Notes under the pieces: generated by a model
Database searches by the model: none
What the model was told of the DNA's origin: nothing
What the model saw: only the letters and a program-made list of their open reading frames with translations
Position numbers and translations under genes: made by a program
Part shown: positions 42,785-52,593 of the stretch, one piece after another
How the letters are laid out: every line of letters starts with the position of its first letter
Numbering within the stretch: the first letter of the stretch is position 1
From: Aeromonas allosaccharophila
GTDB taxonomy: Bacteria > Pseudomonadota > Gammaproteobacteria > Enterobacterales > Aeromonadaceae
Direction of reading: 5' to 3'
DNA: 64,000 nucleotides
NCBI RefSeq assembly: GCF_000819685.1
Contig: NZ_CDBR01000113.1
Location: 38,135-102,134, forward strand

Positions 42785-43350
42785 ACCTTCTGCCCTGGCG
42801 TGAAGCCCTTGCACAGCGCCAAAAGAAACAGTTCGGGGCCTTGCTGGGGATTTTTGTGCTGGCCACGGTGGCGCTGGGATTTTTTGCCAACTGGTTGGTA
42901 GAACGCCAGATCGCCGCCCAGCAGCAACGCAACCAGCGGCTGGTTCAGGAGATGACGATTCTGGATGCCCAGCTGGGGGAGATCCGTCTGCTCAAGGAGC
43001 GTCGCAAGGAGCTGATCGATCGGATGCAGCTTATCGAGCAGTTACAGATGCGCCGCAATGTGCCGGTACGCCTTTTCAATCAGCTGCCCTCGCTGGTGCC
43101 CAACGGGGTTTACCTCAATACCCTCTCGATGCAGAACAATACGATAGATGTGAACGGCAAGACTGAAGCCTATGGCCGGGTAGCCAGCATGATGCGGCGG
43201 ATTGATGGTTCAGGCTGGTTGGGCCAGTCAAAGATAAGCACTATTTTTGCAGCTGATGTTGCACCAGTGTCATTGAGCCAGTTTTCCATGATGTTCCTGA
43301 TTGCCAACAATGCTGCGGCTGCCGGGAATGCGGCCAAGGAGCAAAAATGA
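42772..43350 (+). CDS. pilN: Type IV pilus assembly protein PilN
   Basis: A 192-residue bitopic protein. The cytoplasmic start MSNINLLPWREALAQRQKKQ carries the INLLPWR motif that binds PilM, followed by a membrane helix (FGALLGIFVLATVALGFFAN) and a periplasmic coiled-coil plus ferredoxin-like domain. It pairs with PilO to form the alignment subcomplex between PilM and PilP/PilQ. The gene overlaps both pilM and pilO. Confidence 0.95.
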   Translation: MSNINLLPWREALAQRQKKQFGALLGIFVLATVALGFFANWLVERQIAAQQQRNQRLVQEMTILDAQLGEIRLLKERRKELIDRMQLIEQLQMRRNVPVRLFNQLPSLVPNGVYLNTLSMQNNTIDVNGKTEAYGRVASMMRRIDGSGWLGQSKISTIFAADVAPVSLSQFSMMFLIANNAAAAGNAAKEQK

Positions 43351-43946
43351 ATCTTCAGCAACTCAATGAGCTGGATATCAATGACATTGCAAGTTGGCCA
43401 AAATGGGCAAAAGGGATCTTCATCCTTCTCTGCTGTGTGTTGACCGGTGGTGCCATCTATTACTACGTGATTGCCAATTCCCTGACCAATTTGACCCAGG
43501 AAGCGGGGAAGGAGAGCGAGCTGAAAGCCCAGTTTGAAAGCAAGGCGATGCTGGCTGCCAACCTGGGGGCATACAAGGCGCAAATGGTGCAGCTTGAGCA
43601 ATTGGTTGATACCCAGCTCAAGCAGTTGCCCAATACCCATGAGGTCGCCGGTCTGCTGGACGATATCAGTTTTATTGCTACCGACAACGGCCTGAAATTG
43701 AACCGGATAAACTGGGAACCCGAGCTCAAGCACGAGTTTTCGACCGAACTTCCGATGCGTATCGAAGTCGTGGGTACTTACCATGAAATTGGCAAGTTCA
43801 CCGCTGATATGGCTGCTTTGCCCCGTATCGTCATCCTCGACTCCTTCACCCTGGGTCAGAGCAAGGATGCAGGAGATCTGATTTCGATGTCGATGCTGGC
43901 CAAGACCTACAAGTACAACGGTAAAACAGTGGAGTCGAAACAATGA
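43347..43946 (+). CDS. pilO: Type IV pilus assembly protein PilO
   Basis: A 199-residue bitopic protein: short cytoplasmic N-terminus, membrane helix (GIFILLCCVLTGGAIYYYVI), coiled coil, and ferredoxin-like periplasmic domain (VVGTYHEIGKFTADMAALPR). It heterodimerises with PilN and contacts PilP. It starts in the pilN stop (4-base overlap) and overlaps pilP by 4 bases. Confidence 0.95.
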   Translation: MNLQQLNELDINDIASWPKWAKGIFILLCCVLTGGAIYYYVIANSLTNLTQEAGKESELKAQFESKAMLAANLGAYKAQMVQLEQLVDTQLKQLPNTHEVAGLLDDISFIATDNGLKLNRINWEPELKHEFSTELPMRIEVVGTYHEIGKFTADMAALPRIVILDSFTLGQSKDAGDLISMSMLAKTYKYNGKTVESKQ

Positions 43947-44476
43947 GACGCATCTGCTGGTTGTTACCTGCCCTCTTGCTGGCGGCGTGTGGTGGCCAGG
44001 AGGACATGGATAGCTATGTCGCCGAGACCAAGGCAAGGCCTCCCGTACCTATCGAGCCCTTACCCGAGCTGAAGCCTTTTGCCCCCATGCAATACCAGCA
44101 GCGGGAGTTGCGCAGCCCCTTTATGATTCCCCAGCCCGAGGCGGCGGTCGGAAGTACCAGCAGTGCCAAGGCTCAGCCGGATTGTGCTCAGACCTTGATG
44201 GACCGGGAGAAAGAGGTACTGGAAAATTATTCGCTGGCAAGCCTGTCGATGCATGGCTCTTTGGGAAAGGCGGGGCAGTTATGGGCACTGATCAGTACCC
44301 CGGATGGCAAATCGATGCGGGTTGGTCTCAATCAGTATATGGGGCTTGATCAGGGGCGGGTCATCAAGATTACCGACACTGCAGTGGACTTGCTGGAAAC
44401 CATTCCGGACGGGAAGGGGTGCTGGGTAACAAGAGAAACCCAGTTGGCGATGGCCAATGTGCAAGAAAAACAATAA
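43943..44476 (+). CDS. pilP: Type IV pilus lipoprotein PilP
   Basis: A 177-residue lipoprotein. The signal peptide ends in the lipobox LLAAC-GG (residues about 13-18), so Cys is lipidated and the protein is attached to the inner membrane. A disordered linker is followed by the beta domain QYQQRELRSPFM and later LWALISTPDGKSMRVGLNQY. PilP links PilNO to the PilQ secretin. ATGA overlap with pilO. Confidence 0.95.
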   Translation: MRRICWLLPALLLAACGGQEDMDSYVAETKARPPVPIEPLPELKPFAPMQYQQRELRSPFMIPQPEAAVGSTSSAKAQPDCAQTLMDREKEVLENYSLASLSMHGSLGKAGQLWALISTPDGKSMRVGLNQYMGLDQGRVIKITDTAVDLLETIPDGKGCWVTRETQLAMANVQEKQ

Positions 44477-44492
44477 TCAGGGACGAACAGCA

Positions 44493-46712
44493 ATGAGAAC
44501 AACAATCGAGCGTGTAACCAAAGTGGCTTTGCTGTTTTGCGCCAGCGCCGTCAGTCAGGCGTGGGCAGTGGCAACCCTGCAGGAGATCAAGGTTAATCCT
44601 CTGCTTGCTGATCAACTGCTGGTGGAGCTCAGTTTCAGTGAGCCGGTCACCGGCTTTACTGATCGTCTCTCTTATCAACCCAATCAACTGCTGTTGCATG
44701 TTCCCGGTGCGGTGGGGGCGCTCAAGGTCAACCCGCTGCCTATCCAGCGCCAGGGGGTGGATAATATCAAGGTGGAAGGCAAGGGTGCCGGTCTGGATAT
44801 CAAGATCGCGCTCGATCAGCTGGCTCCCTATCAGGTACAGCAACAGGGTAACAAATTGCTGGTGTCATTGGGTGAGGGGGCGTCCTCCGGGCTCATCAAT
44901 GGTGAGAGCGCCCTGATTGCACCCGCTACCTCGGTTACCCCGGTGTCAGCACCCTCTGCGATGGTGGCTACCACCTCCTCCTCGGCGTTGCTCAATCCTC
45001 AGGTTGTTGCCAGGTCGATGCCGGTTGCACCCGTGACAGCGCCTGTAGCAGCACAGCCCGCCAGCAAGCCGGTGCTCAACAACTATCAGAGCCGTGGGGG
45101 CGGCGCCTATTTCAATTCGGTTACCGGTGTGGATTTTCGTCGTGGCAAGGATGGTCAGGGGGAATTTCTGGTCACGCTGGATAACAGCTCGGCCGCCGTC
45201 GATGTGAGCAGTCGCGGCCAGACCGTTCTGGCCAAGTTTCATGGTACTCGGGTGCCCGATGGCTTGCTTAATCTGATCAATGTGCAGGATTTTGCAACGC
45301 CGGTCTCTCAGGTTGAAGTCTCTCGGCAGGGGAGCGATACCCTGTTTGAGCTGTCGATCAATGGTCAGTTTGATTACCGTTATGATCAGGCAGACAAGCT
45401 CTTCATTATCGAGGTGAAAAAGCGGACAACGGCCACTGCATCCAAGCAGTATCAGGGTAAACCCATCTCATTGAACTTCCAGGACATTCCTGTACGTACC
45501 GTGCTGCAGCTGATCGCTGACTTCAACAATCTCAATCTGGTGACCACAGATTCGGTGGGGGGCAATATTACGTTGCGTCTGGATGGGGTGCCATGGGAGC
45601 AGGCGCTCGACATCATTTTGAAGGTGCGGGGGCTGGACAAACGACTGGACAACAACATTCTGCTGGTGGCACCGGCCGAGGAAATTGCAGCCCGCGAGAA
45701 ACAGCAGCTGGAGAGCCGCAATCAGGTTGCTGATTTGGCGCAGCTCTATACCGAATATCTGCAGATCAACTATGCCAAGGCGTCGGAAGTGGCGGCCCTG
45801 CTCTCTTCCGAAAGTACCAAGTTGCTGTCACCCCGTGGTGCGGTGAGCGTGGATGAGCGTACCAACGTGTTGGTGGTCAAGGATACCGCCGATGTCATCA
45901 GCAGCATCAAGCGGATGCTCGATATCCTCGATATTCCGGTTAAGCAGGTGGTGATCGAGGCGCGGATGGTGACCATTGATGACGGTTTTGATGAAGCGCT
46001 CGGGGTGCGTTGGGGCGTGACCAAAAACGATGGCCATGGCAACAGCACGTCCGGCTCCATCGAGGGGAATGATGGCTCTGGTAACGGAACAGGTACCAAT
46101 ACCAAGCCCTCCGTAGAGGATCGGATGAACGTTAACCTGCCGGTGACCAATGCGGCCGGTACTTTGGCCTTCCAGGTGGCCCGTCTGGCCGATGGTACCC
46201 TGCTGGATCTCGAGTTGTCGGCGCTGGAAAAAGAGAGCAAGGCCGAGATTATCGCCAGTCCGCGGGTGACCACGGCGAACCAGAAACCGGCACTGATCGA
46301 GCAGGGTACCGAGATCCCCTATGTGGAGTCCTCTTCCAGCGGGGCCACCTCGGTCACCTTCAAGAAGGCGGTGTTGAGTCTGAAGGTTACCCCGCAGATC
46401 ACGCCAGATAATCGGGTTATTCTCGATCTGACCGTGACCCAGGATACCAAGGGTGAAACGGTACCGACCGGTACTGGGGATGCGGTTTCCATCAACGCCC
46501 AGTCCATCACCACCCAGGTGTTGGTGAACAATGGCGAGACGCTGGTGCTCGGCGGTATCTATCAGCAGACCATCAAGAGCGATGTAACCAAGGTGCCGCT
46601 GCTTGGTGATATTCCCGGATTGGGGGCCTTGTTCCGCAAGACCACCAGCGAGAACAAAAAGCGGGAATTGCTGATTTTTGTGACGCCCAAGATTGTCACC
46701 GACGCCTTCTGA
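44493..46712 (+). CDS. pilQ: Type IV pilus secretin PilQ
   Basis: A 739-residue outer-membrane secretin. After the signal peptide (ending SQAWA) come two AMIN domains (peptidoglycan-binding), a Pro/Ala/Ser-rich linker with many VTPVSAP-type repeats, an STN/N0 and N1 domain (ISLNFQDIPVRTVLQLIADF), and the secretin core (LELSALEKESKAEIIASPRV and the VPLLGDIPGLGALFR signature near the C-terminus). It forms the gated channel through which the pilus leaves the cell. ATG 44493 is chosen for its clean signal peptide. The gene ends 191 bases before aroK; a long hairpin lies in the gap. Confidence 0.96.
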   Translation: MRTTIERVTKVALLFCASAVSQAWAVATLQEIKVNPLLADQLLVELSFSEPVTGFTDRLSYQPNQLLLHVPGAVGALKVNPLPIQRQGVDNIKVEGKGAGLDIKIALDQLAPYQVQQQGNKLLVSLGEGASSGLINGESALIAPATSVTPVSAPSAMVATTSSSALLNPQVVARSMPVAPVTAPVAAQPASKPVLNNYQSRGGGAYFNSVTGVDFRRGKDGQGEFLVTLDNSSAAVDVSSRGQTVLAKFHGTRVPDGLLNLINVQDFATPVSQVEVSRQGSDTLFELSINGQFDYRYDQADKLFIIEVKKRTTATASKQYQGKPISLNFQDIPVRTVLQLIADFNNLNLVTTDSVGGNITLRLDGVPWEQALDIILKVRGLDKRLDNNILLVAPAEEIAAREKQQLESRNQVADLAQLYTEYLQINYAKASEVAALLSSESTKLLSPRGAVSVDERTNVLVVKDTADVISSIKRMLDILDIPVKQVVIEARMVTIDDGFDEALGVRWGVTKNDGHGNSTSGSIEGNDGSGNGTGTNTKPSVEDRMNVNLPVTNAAGTLAFQVARLADGTLLDLELSALEKESKAEIIASPRVTTANQKPALIEQGTEIPYVESSSSGATSVTFKKAVLSLKVTPQITPDNRVILDLTVTQDTKGETVPTGTGDAVSINAQSITTQVLVNNGETLVLGGIYQQTIKSDVTKVPLLGDIPGLGALFRKTTSENKKRELLIFVTPKIVTDAF

Positions 46713-46744
46713 ATGCTTTACATGTAAGGGTAAAACACATATAA

Positions 46745-46775
46745 CCTTACGCCCCAATGAGGCTGGGGCGTAAGG
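46745..46775. repeat. 12-bp perfect hairpin between pilQ and aroK
   Basis: CCTTACGCCCCA (46745-46756) and TGGGGCGTAAGG (46764-46775) pair perfectly around a 7-base loop. No U run follows on either strand, so it is a weak terminator candidate; an RNA-stability or processing element is possible. Confidence 0.6.
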
Positions 46776-46903
46776 GCTGCGGTTGCCAGTCCCGATATCT
46801 ATTGAGATAATCCCCCTCCTGATCCATCGCAAGATAAGGTTCATAGGTACCCCGATCCAGTATTCATCGGGGTCGTACAGTTTGTAATTACTAACGAAAA
46901 GAC

Positions 46904-47422
46904 ATGGCTGAGAAACGCAATATTTTCCTGATAGGTCCCATGGGTGCGGGCAAGAGCACCATAGGTAGACATCTGGCAGAACAACTGCATATGGAGTTTT
47001 TCGACTCAGATCATGAGATTGAGCGCCGCAGTGGTGCTGATATCGGCTGGGTGTTCGATGTTGAAGGCGAAGAAGGTTTCCGGATTCGCGAAGAGAAGGT
47101 GATCGGCGAATTGTCAGAGCAGCAGGGTATCGTGCTGGCGACGGGTGGCGGTGCCATCAAGAGTCGCGAAACCCGCAACAAGTTGTCTGCTCGTGGCATC
47201 GTGGTCTACCTCGAAACCACTATTGAAAAGCAGCTGGCGCGCACACAGCGAGACAAACGCCGCCCTCTGCTACAGACCGAAGAACCGGCACGCGAAGTGC
47301 TGGAACGTCTGGCACAAGAGCGCAATGCCCTGTATGAAGAGGTTGCCGACTTTGTTGTGCATACCGATGACCAGAGCGCAAAAATCGTTGCCAATCAAAT
47401 TGTAAAGCTGATCGGTATGTAA
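46904..47422 (+). CDS. aroK: Shikimate kinase I
   Basis: A 172-residue P-loop kinase: Walker [16 protein letters not shown], shikimate-binding [11 protein letters not shown] and the LID region RDKRRPLL. It phosphorylates shikimate in the chorismate pathway. The order pilQ-aroK-aroB-damX-dam is conserved across gammaproteobacteria. aroB follows 14 bases later. The start follows a weakly conserved site; AACGAAAAGAC precedes ATG. Confidence 0.97.
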   Translation: MAEKRNIFLIGPMGAGKSTIGRHLAEQLHMEFFDSDHEIERRSGADIGWVFDVEGEEGFRIREEKVIGELSEQQGIVLATGGGAIKSRETRNKLSARGIVVYLETTIEKQLARTQRDKRRPLLQTEEPAREVLERLAQERNALYEEVADFVVHTDDQSAKIVANQIVKLIGM

Positions 47423-47436
47423 TCTAGAGGACGTCC

Positions 47437-48519
47437 ATGGAACGGTTGAAGGTCGAACTGGGTGAACGCAGCTATCCCATCGAGATAGCTGCCGGGTTGT
47501 TGCAGCGCCCCGAGGCGCTGGTATCGACCATCAAGGGCAAGCGGGTGATGATCGTGACCAACACGGTCGTTGCTCCGCTCTATCTTGAACGGGTAACGGC
47601 CCTGCTGTCGGGTTTTCAGGTTGAACACCTGATCCTGCCTGACGGCGAGGCATACAAGAACCTGGCGACCTTTGAGCAGATCATGTCTGCTCTGCTTGAA
47701 ACCAACCATGGACGCGATACGACGCTGATCGCTCTGGGGGGCGGCGTGATCGGGGATCTGGTGGGCTTTGCGGCAGCAAGCTATCAACGTGGCATTCCTT
47801 TTATCCAGATCCCGACCACCCTGCTCTCCCAGGTTGATTCCTCTGTCGGCGGTAAAACCGCTGTCAACCACCCCCTCGGCAAGAACATGATTGGGGCTTT
47901 TTATCAGCCCAAACAGGTTGTTATCGATACCGAATGTCTGAGTACCTTGCCTGCCCGCGAATTTGCCGCAGGGATGGCCGAGGTGATCAAGTACGGCATC
48001 ATTTGGGATGCTGATTTCTTCAGCTGGCTGGAGCAGAACATGGTGCGTCTGCAACAGCTGGAACCTGCCGCGTTGGCTTACGCCATCAAACGCTGCTGCG
48101 AGATCAAAGCCGATGTAGTTGGTCAGGATGAGACCGAGCACGGCGTCCGTGCGCTGCTCAATCTGGGCCACACCTTTGGTCATGCCATCGAGGCCGAGCA
48201 GGGTTATGGTAACTGGCTGCACGGTGAGGCGGTATCAGCTGGCACCATGCTGGCTGCCTGGACTGCGCAGGCCCGTGGCGAGATGAGCGAAGCGGACGTT
48301 GAACGCGTGCGCGCCCTGCTGCTGGCCGCCAATTTGCCCATTCATGCTCCTGCCGAGATGGATTTTTCCGCCTTTATTCGCCATATGCGCCGTGACAAGA
48401 AGGTGCTGGAAGGCAAGCTGCGTCTGGTGTTGCCGGTTGGCATCGGCCATGCGCAGGTGGTGGGGGATGTGTCCGATGCTGAGTTGCTGGCGGTGATCGA
48501 GTCTGGTCGTGACGAATAA
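47437..48519 (+). CDS. aroB: 3-dehydroquinate synthase
   Basis: A 360-residue NAD-dependent cyclase: [40 protein letters not shown] with the conserved Lys and Asp pair, and zinc ligands in [18 protein letters not shown] and LHGEAVSAG. It makes 3-dehydroquinate from DAHP, feeding aroK's pathway. It follows aroK closely and overlaps damX by 11 bases. RBS AGAGGACG. Confidence 0.97.
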   Translation: MERLKVELGERSYPIEIAAGLLQRPEALVSTIKGKRVMIVTNTVVAPLYLERVTALLSGFQVEHLILPDGEAYKNLATFEQIMSALLETNHGRDTTLIALGGGVIGDLVGFAAASYQRGIPFIQIPTTLLSQVDSSVGGKTAVNHPLGKNMIGAFYQPKQVVIDTECLSTLPAREFAAGMAEVIKYGIIWDADFFSWLEQNMVRLQQLEPAALAYAIKRCCEIKADVVGQDETEHGVRALLNLGHTFGHAIEAEQGYGNWLHGEAVSAGTMLAAWTAQARGEMSEADVERVRALLLAANLPIHAPAEMDFSAFIRHMRRDKKVLEGKLRLVLPVGIGHAQVVGDVSDAELLAVIESGRDE

Positions 48520-50089
48520 ACTGCTAAAACTTCCTTCCCAGCGGCAGCTGGTTGACCGGCTGCTGCATCTGATTGAATTCAATCACCCTTTCGTTTTTCT
48601 CTCCGGTAAACCCGGTTGTGGTCGCGGTACCCTGTGCGAATCCCTGCTTGGCGTGTTGCCGGAAAAAGTGCGGGTGGTGAGCCTGATCGGTACGCCAGCC
48701 ATGAAGATGGTGGATGTGCGCCAGCTGTTGCTGCCACAGGTGGTGGCGCGGCCGCTGTTCAATCCACAGGATGCATTGGCAGAGAGCTTCTTTCGTATGC
48801 TGGAGGGGAGCAAGCCTGCCACCCTGCTGCTGATGATCGAGCGGGCGGACCAGTTACCAGCCGAGCTACTGGGAGAGTTGTGGGCGATCATCCGTCATAA
48901 CGATTCTCTGGCTGCGCCCCATCAGCTGGCCATTATCGTCTCGGGCAGTGACGTCTGGTGTCGTACCCAACGACTGCAGCTCAAAGGGCGCGCCATGCCA
49001 GCCCTTGAGCTGGAAGTGCCGCCCCTGAGCCCGCCCGAGCAGCGCATCTTCTTGTATGAGAAAGCCAAAGAGCTCAAGATCCCGGCGACCCTCTTGCCCA
49101 AGCCGCAAGTGGAGGAGATCCTGAAAACGGCGAACGGACATCCGTCCACCATCATGCAGTTACTGGAGGATATCATGACCGACAGAAGGCCCAAGAAGCG
49201 TCAGGCGGAGTTGCCTGTCAAGAAGATTGCCACCGCTATCGCGCTGGTCGCTGGCGGCCTGCTGGCGATGAGCTACCTGCTGCCTGCGCTGTTTGACAAT
49301 GAAAGCAAACCGGCGCTGCAGGATCCTGTGCAGAACACTGCATTGCCGATCCCGGTAGCGGGAGGCGATCCCCTCACCGCAGGCGACTCGAATACCGATG
49401 CTGCTGCGCAAGGCGTACAAGACAGTGATGCAGCCAGCAATCCCAACGGGGTGGTGAAGGATTGGCAGCCGGAAGCAAAAGTGCTGCCCAAATCGGTGGA
49501 GAGCGAAACCGTGACCACCGAATCAACCAATTACGAAGGGCGTCGGGTGGTGATCTCTGACGAGGTCGTGCAAAAGCTGATGACCGAACCCAAGGTGAGC
49601 GGCGCACTGCCTACTGACGTGGTGGACGAGCTGACCGGCAAGACCCCGAACGGCGCAACCACCAGTGGCGCTATCGCAACCACAGCGCCAGCCAGCACCA
49701 GCAAGGCACAGAGCCCAGTGACAACCCCAACACTTGCGGCTACCACCAACACCGCCAGCAGCGAGCCGGTTGCCGCGCCCGCACCCAAGGTCGCCCTGAC
49801 ACCGGTCGCCACCTTGAACAAGAAGCCGCGCAACCATTACAGCGTTCAGCTGATGGGGGCGAGCAACACCAAGGCGGTGGATCAGTTTGTCGCCGAGCAT
49901 GGTCTGGCGGGCAAGGTATGGGTCTATCAGACCAAGTTCCGTGGCAGCCCCTGGTACGTGGTGCTGCAAGGGGATTATGCCGGTCTGACCCAGGCCAAGA
50001 GTGCCATTCGCAAGCTCTCGCCTGCCTTGTTGAAAGGTCAGCCCTGGCCCAAGTCGTTTGCACAGGTACAAAAAGAGCTGAAGCAATAG
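48509..50089 (+). CDS. damX: DamX-like SPOR-domain division protein with N-terminal AAA domain
   Basis: A 526-residue protein starting with GTG inside the end of aroB (11-base overlap). The cytoplasmic part (about 1-240) is AAA-like, but the P-loop reads [16 protein letters not shown]: the canonical Lys of GxxGxGKT is Arg and the Thr is displaced, so ATPase activity is doubtful. A membrane helix ([20 protein letters not shown]) follows, then a long Ala/Thr/Pro linker and a C-terminal SPOR domain ([20 protein letters not shown] and [14 protein letters not shown]), which binds denuded peptidoglycan at the septum. Ends in a terminator before dam. Confidence 0.93.
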   Translation: MTNKLLKLPSQRQLVDRLLHLIEFNHPFVFLSGKPGCGRGTLCESLLGVLPEKVRVVSLIGTPAMKMVDVRQLLLPQVVARPLFNPQDALAESFFRMLEGSKPATLLLMIERADQLPAELLGELWAIIRHNDSLAAPHQLAIIVSGSDVWCRTQRLQLKGRAMPALELEVPPLSPPEQRIFLYEKAKELKIPATLLPKPQVEEILKTANGHPSTIMQLLEDIMTDRRPKKRQAELPVKKIATAIALVAGGLLAMSYLLPALFDNESKPALQDPVQNTALPIPVAGGDPLTAGDSNTDAAAQGVQDSDAASNPNGVVKDWQPEAKVLPKSVESETVTTESTNYEGRRVVISDEVVQKLMTEPKVSGALPTDVVDELTGKTPNGATTSGAIATTAPASTSKAQSPVTTPTLAATTNTASSEPVAAPAPKVALTPVATLNKKPRNHYSVQLMGASNTKAVDQFVAEHGLAGKVWVYQTKFRGSPWYVVLQGDYAGLTQAKSAIRKLSPALLKGQPWPKSFAQVQKELKQ

Positions 50090-50103
50090 CCTTGATACCG
50101 GAT

Positions 50104-50129
50104 AAGGGGGTAGAATCGTCCCCCTTTTT
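50104..50129 (+). terminator. Intrinsic terminator between damX and dam
   Basis: AAGGGGG (50104-50110) pairs with CCCCCTT (50120-50126) around TAGAATCGT, then TTT. It may limit read-through into dam. Confidence 0.75.
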
Positions 50130-50159
50130 GGGTCTTGCCTTCTTACACACCGGATTTCC

Positions 50160-51032
50160 ATGAAAAAAACACGCGCTTTTTTAAAATGGGCCGGGGGAAA
50201 ATACTCCCTGGTTGAAGAGATTGCCGAGCGCCTGCCGGCCGGGCGTGTGTTGCTGGAGCCCTTCGTCGGGGCCGGGTCTGTGTTTCTCAACACCGACTAC
50301 GACGCGTATGTGCTCAACGACATCAATCCGGATCTGATCTGCCTGTACAACCACCTCAAGCTGACGCCTGACCGATTCATCGCCGAGGCGCGCAAGATGT
50401 TTGTGGCTGAACACAACCACAAAGCTGCCTATTACCGGCTGCGTACCCAGTTCAATCAGACCGAGACTACCTTCGAGCGGGCACTGTTGTTCCTGTTTCT
50501 CAACCGTCACGGTTTCAACGGACTGTGCCGCTACAACAAGAAGGGCGGCTTCAACGTGCCGTTCGGTTCCTACAAGAAGCCCTATTTCCCGGAAAAAGAG
50601 CTGTGGGCCTTTGCCGAAAAGGCGCAGAAGGCGACCTTTATCTGCGAGAGCTACGCCGATGCCATCAAGCGGGCCGAAGAGGATTGGGTGATCTACTGTG
50701 ATCCTCCCTATGCGCCGCTCTCCACGACCGCCAGCTTTACCAGCTATGCCTCCGGCGGTTTTACCCTGGATGATCAGGCGATCCTGGCGCGACTGGCTCG
50801 TCACACTGCCGCTCACAAAGGGGTGCCGGTGCTGATCAGCAACCACGATATCGAGCTGACCCGTGAGCTCTATCGCGGTGCCCGTCTCGACGAGATTTTG
50901 GTCAAGCGCACCATCAGCCGCAACGGCGGCACCCGCAACAAGGTGGCCGAGTTGCTGGCGCTCTATCCGCCCGGAATCGAGCCGGAGCAGGGCTACTACC
51001 CCAGCGACAGCGAACTGCTGCCACTGGCGTAA
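50160..51032 (+). CDS. dam: DNA adenine methyltransferase (GATC)
   Basis: A 290-residue alpha-class N6-adenine methyltransferase. It begins MKKTRAFLKWAGGKYSLVEE with the SAM-binding FxGxG-like LLEPFVGAGSVFLNT, and has the catalytic DPPY in WVIYCDPPYAPLS. The target-recognition part includes RHGFNGLCRYNKKGGFNVPF. It methylates adenine in GATC for mismatch repair, replication timing and regulation. Length and context (after damX, before rpe) identify it as Dam rather than a restriction-system enzyme. Confidence 0.97.
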   Translation: MKKTRAFLKWAGGKYSLVEEIAERLPAGRVLLEPFVGAGSVFLNTDYDAYVLNDINPDLICLYNHLKLTPDRFIAEARKMFVAEHNHKAAYYRLRTQFNQTETTFERALLFLFLNRHGFNGLCRYNKKGGFNVPFGSYKKPYFPEKELWAFAEKAQKATFICESYADAIKRAEEDWVIYCDPPYAPLSTTASFTSYASGGFTLDDQAILARLARHTAAHKGVPVLISNHDIELTRELYRGARLDEILVKRTISRNGGTRNKVAELLALYPPGIEPEQGYYPSDSELLPLA

Positions 51033-51041
51033 CAGACAATG

Positions 51042-51066
51042 CGGCGCCCAGGGGCGCCGTTTTTTA
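51042..51066 (+). terminator. Intrinsic terminator after dam
   Basis: CGGCGCCC (51042-51049) pairs with GGGCGCCG (51052-51059), followed by seven T. Confidence 0.88.
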
Positions 51067-51221
51067 TGGGCGAGTCAGCGCCCGTGCCGATGTCCCATAA
51101 CCCGGGTGGCTGGGGGAGGGGAGGCGATTGCCCCATTTACCCCGCATTCGAGTCGTTTTCGCCCGCCTTTTACGTTAAAATTGCGCCGCTTTTTCTCCCT
51201 GGCTGCCAATGGATGATGCTG

Positions 51222-51896
51222 ATGAAAGACTTTCTGATTGCCCCCTCGATCCTCTCTGCCGATTTTGCCCGTCTGGGTGACGATGTCGCCAAGGTACTGG
51301 CTGCCGGTGCCGATGTGGTTCACTTCGACGTGATGGACAACCACTATGTCCCCAATCTGACTATTGGCCCCATGGTCTGTCAGGCGCTGCGTGACTTTGG
51401 TATCGAGGCCCCCATCGACGTGCACCTGATGGTCAAGCCGGTGGATCGCATCATTCCCGATTTTGCCAAGGCCGGTGCTTCCCTCATCACCTTCCATCCG
51501 GAAGCGTCCGACCACGTTGATCGCTCTCTGGGCCTGATCAAGGAGATGGGCTGCCAGGCGGGTCTGGTGCTCAATCCGGCCACCTCGCTCTCCTGCCTCG
51601 AGTATGTGATGGACAAGCTGGACGTGATCCTGCTGATGTCGGTCAACCCGGGCTTCGGTGGCCAGAGCTTTATCCCCGGCACCCTCGACAAGCTGCGTCA
51701 GGTGCGTCGTCTGATCAACGAGAGCGGCCGCGATATCCGCCTCGAGATCGATGGTGGGGTCAAGGTCGACAACATCCGCGAGATCGCCGAAGCGGGCGCC
51801 GACATGTTCGTCGCCGGCTCTGCCATTTTCAGCCAGCCTGACTACAAGGCGGTGATTGACAAGATGCGTGCGGAGCTGGCTCATGTCACACGCTGA
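51222..51896 (+). CDS. rpe: Ribulose-phosphate 3-epimerase
   Basis: A 224-residue TIM-barrel epimerase: [20 protein letters not shown], the metal His residues in [19 protein letters not shown] and [10 protein letters not shown], and [15 protein letters not shown]. It interconverts ribulose-5-phosphate and xylulose-5-phosphate. ATG 51222 (MKDFLIAPS) matches the E. coli start; GGA lies 8 bases upstream; ATG 51213 or 51216 would add 2-3 residues. The gene overlaps gph by 14 bases. Confidence 0.96.
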   Translation: MKDFLIAPSILSADFARLGDDVAKVLAAGADVVHFDVMDNHYVPNLTIGPMVCQALRDFGIEAPIDVHLMVKPVDRIIPDFAKAGASLITFHPEASDHVDRSLGLIKEMGCQAGLVLNPATSLSCLEYVMDKLDVILLMSVNPGFGGQSFIPGTLDKLRQVRRLINESGRDIRLEIDGGVKVDNIREIAEAGADMFVAGSAIFSQPDYKAVIDKMRAELAHVTR

Positions 51897-52551
51897 GCGC
51901 GCATTTGATTTGGTGCTGTTTGATCTGGACGGCACCCTGATTGACAGCGCCGCCCAGCTGGCGCTGGCGGTCAATCTGACGCTGACCGATCTGGGTCTGG
52001 CGCAGGCCGATGAAGCCGTGATCCGTACCTGGGTCGGCAACGGGGCCGACAAGCTGATCCAGCGGGCGCTCGCCTATCGCGAGGCCGACCCCGAGCTGTT
52101 TGCCAAGGCTCGCCCGATCTTTTTCCAGCACTACAACGCCTGCCTGTTGCAAGGGCTGGCGATGTATGACGGGGTGGCGCAGAGTCTGCGTCGCCTGCAA
52201 ACCCTGGGCTACAAACAGGCGATCGTGACCAACAAGCCGAGTGACTTCGTGGCACCGATCCTCGATGCCCTTGGCATCAGCGATTGTTTCGCGCTCTGGC
52301 TCGGTGGCAACTGCGTGCCGGTCAAGAAGCCGAGCCCGGAGCCGCTGCTGCACGCCTGCCAGGAGTTGGGGGTGAGCCCGGCTCGCACCCTGATGGTGGG
52401 CGACTCCGAAAATGACGTGCTGGCGGCCAAGGCGGCTGGTATGAAGGTGGTGGGGCTCACCTACGGTTACAACTATGGCCGCCCCATCGCCGACTCCCGG
52501 CCTGACTGGGTGTTCGAACATTTTTCCCAGCTCGATGCGCTGCTGAGCTAA
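51883..52551 (+). CDS. gph: Phosphoglycolate phosphatase
   Basis: A 222-residue HAD enzyme: motif [18 protein letters not shown], motif II IVTNKP, motif [12 protein letters not shown] and motif [17 protein letters not shown]. It removes phosphate from 2-phosphoglycolate, a product of DNA damage repair. It sits in the usual order rpe-gph-trpS and starts inside the end of rpe (14-base overlap), so the two are coupled. Confidence 0.95.
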   Translation: MSHAERAFDLVLFDLDGTLIDSAAQLALAVNLTLTDLGLAQADEAVIRTWVGNGADKLIQRALAYREADPELFAKARPIFFQHYNACLLQGLAMYDGVAQSLRRLQTLGYKQAIVTNKPSDFVAPILDALGISDCFALWLGGNCVPVKKPSPEPLLHACQELGVSPARTLMVGDSENDVLAAKAAGMKVVGLTYGYNYGRPIADSRPDWVFEHFSQLDALLS

Positions 52552-52593
52552 TCGCACCGCGGGACTGGCTGAATAACAAGGATTAACACTCTC

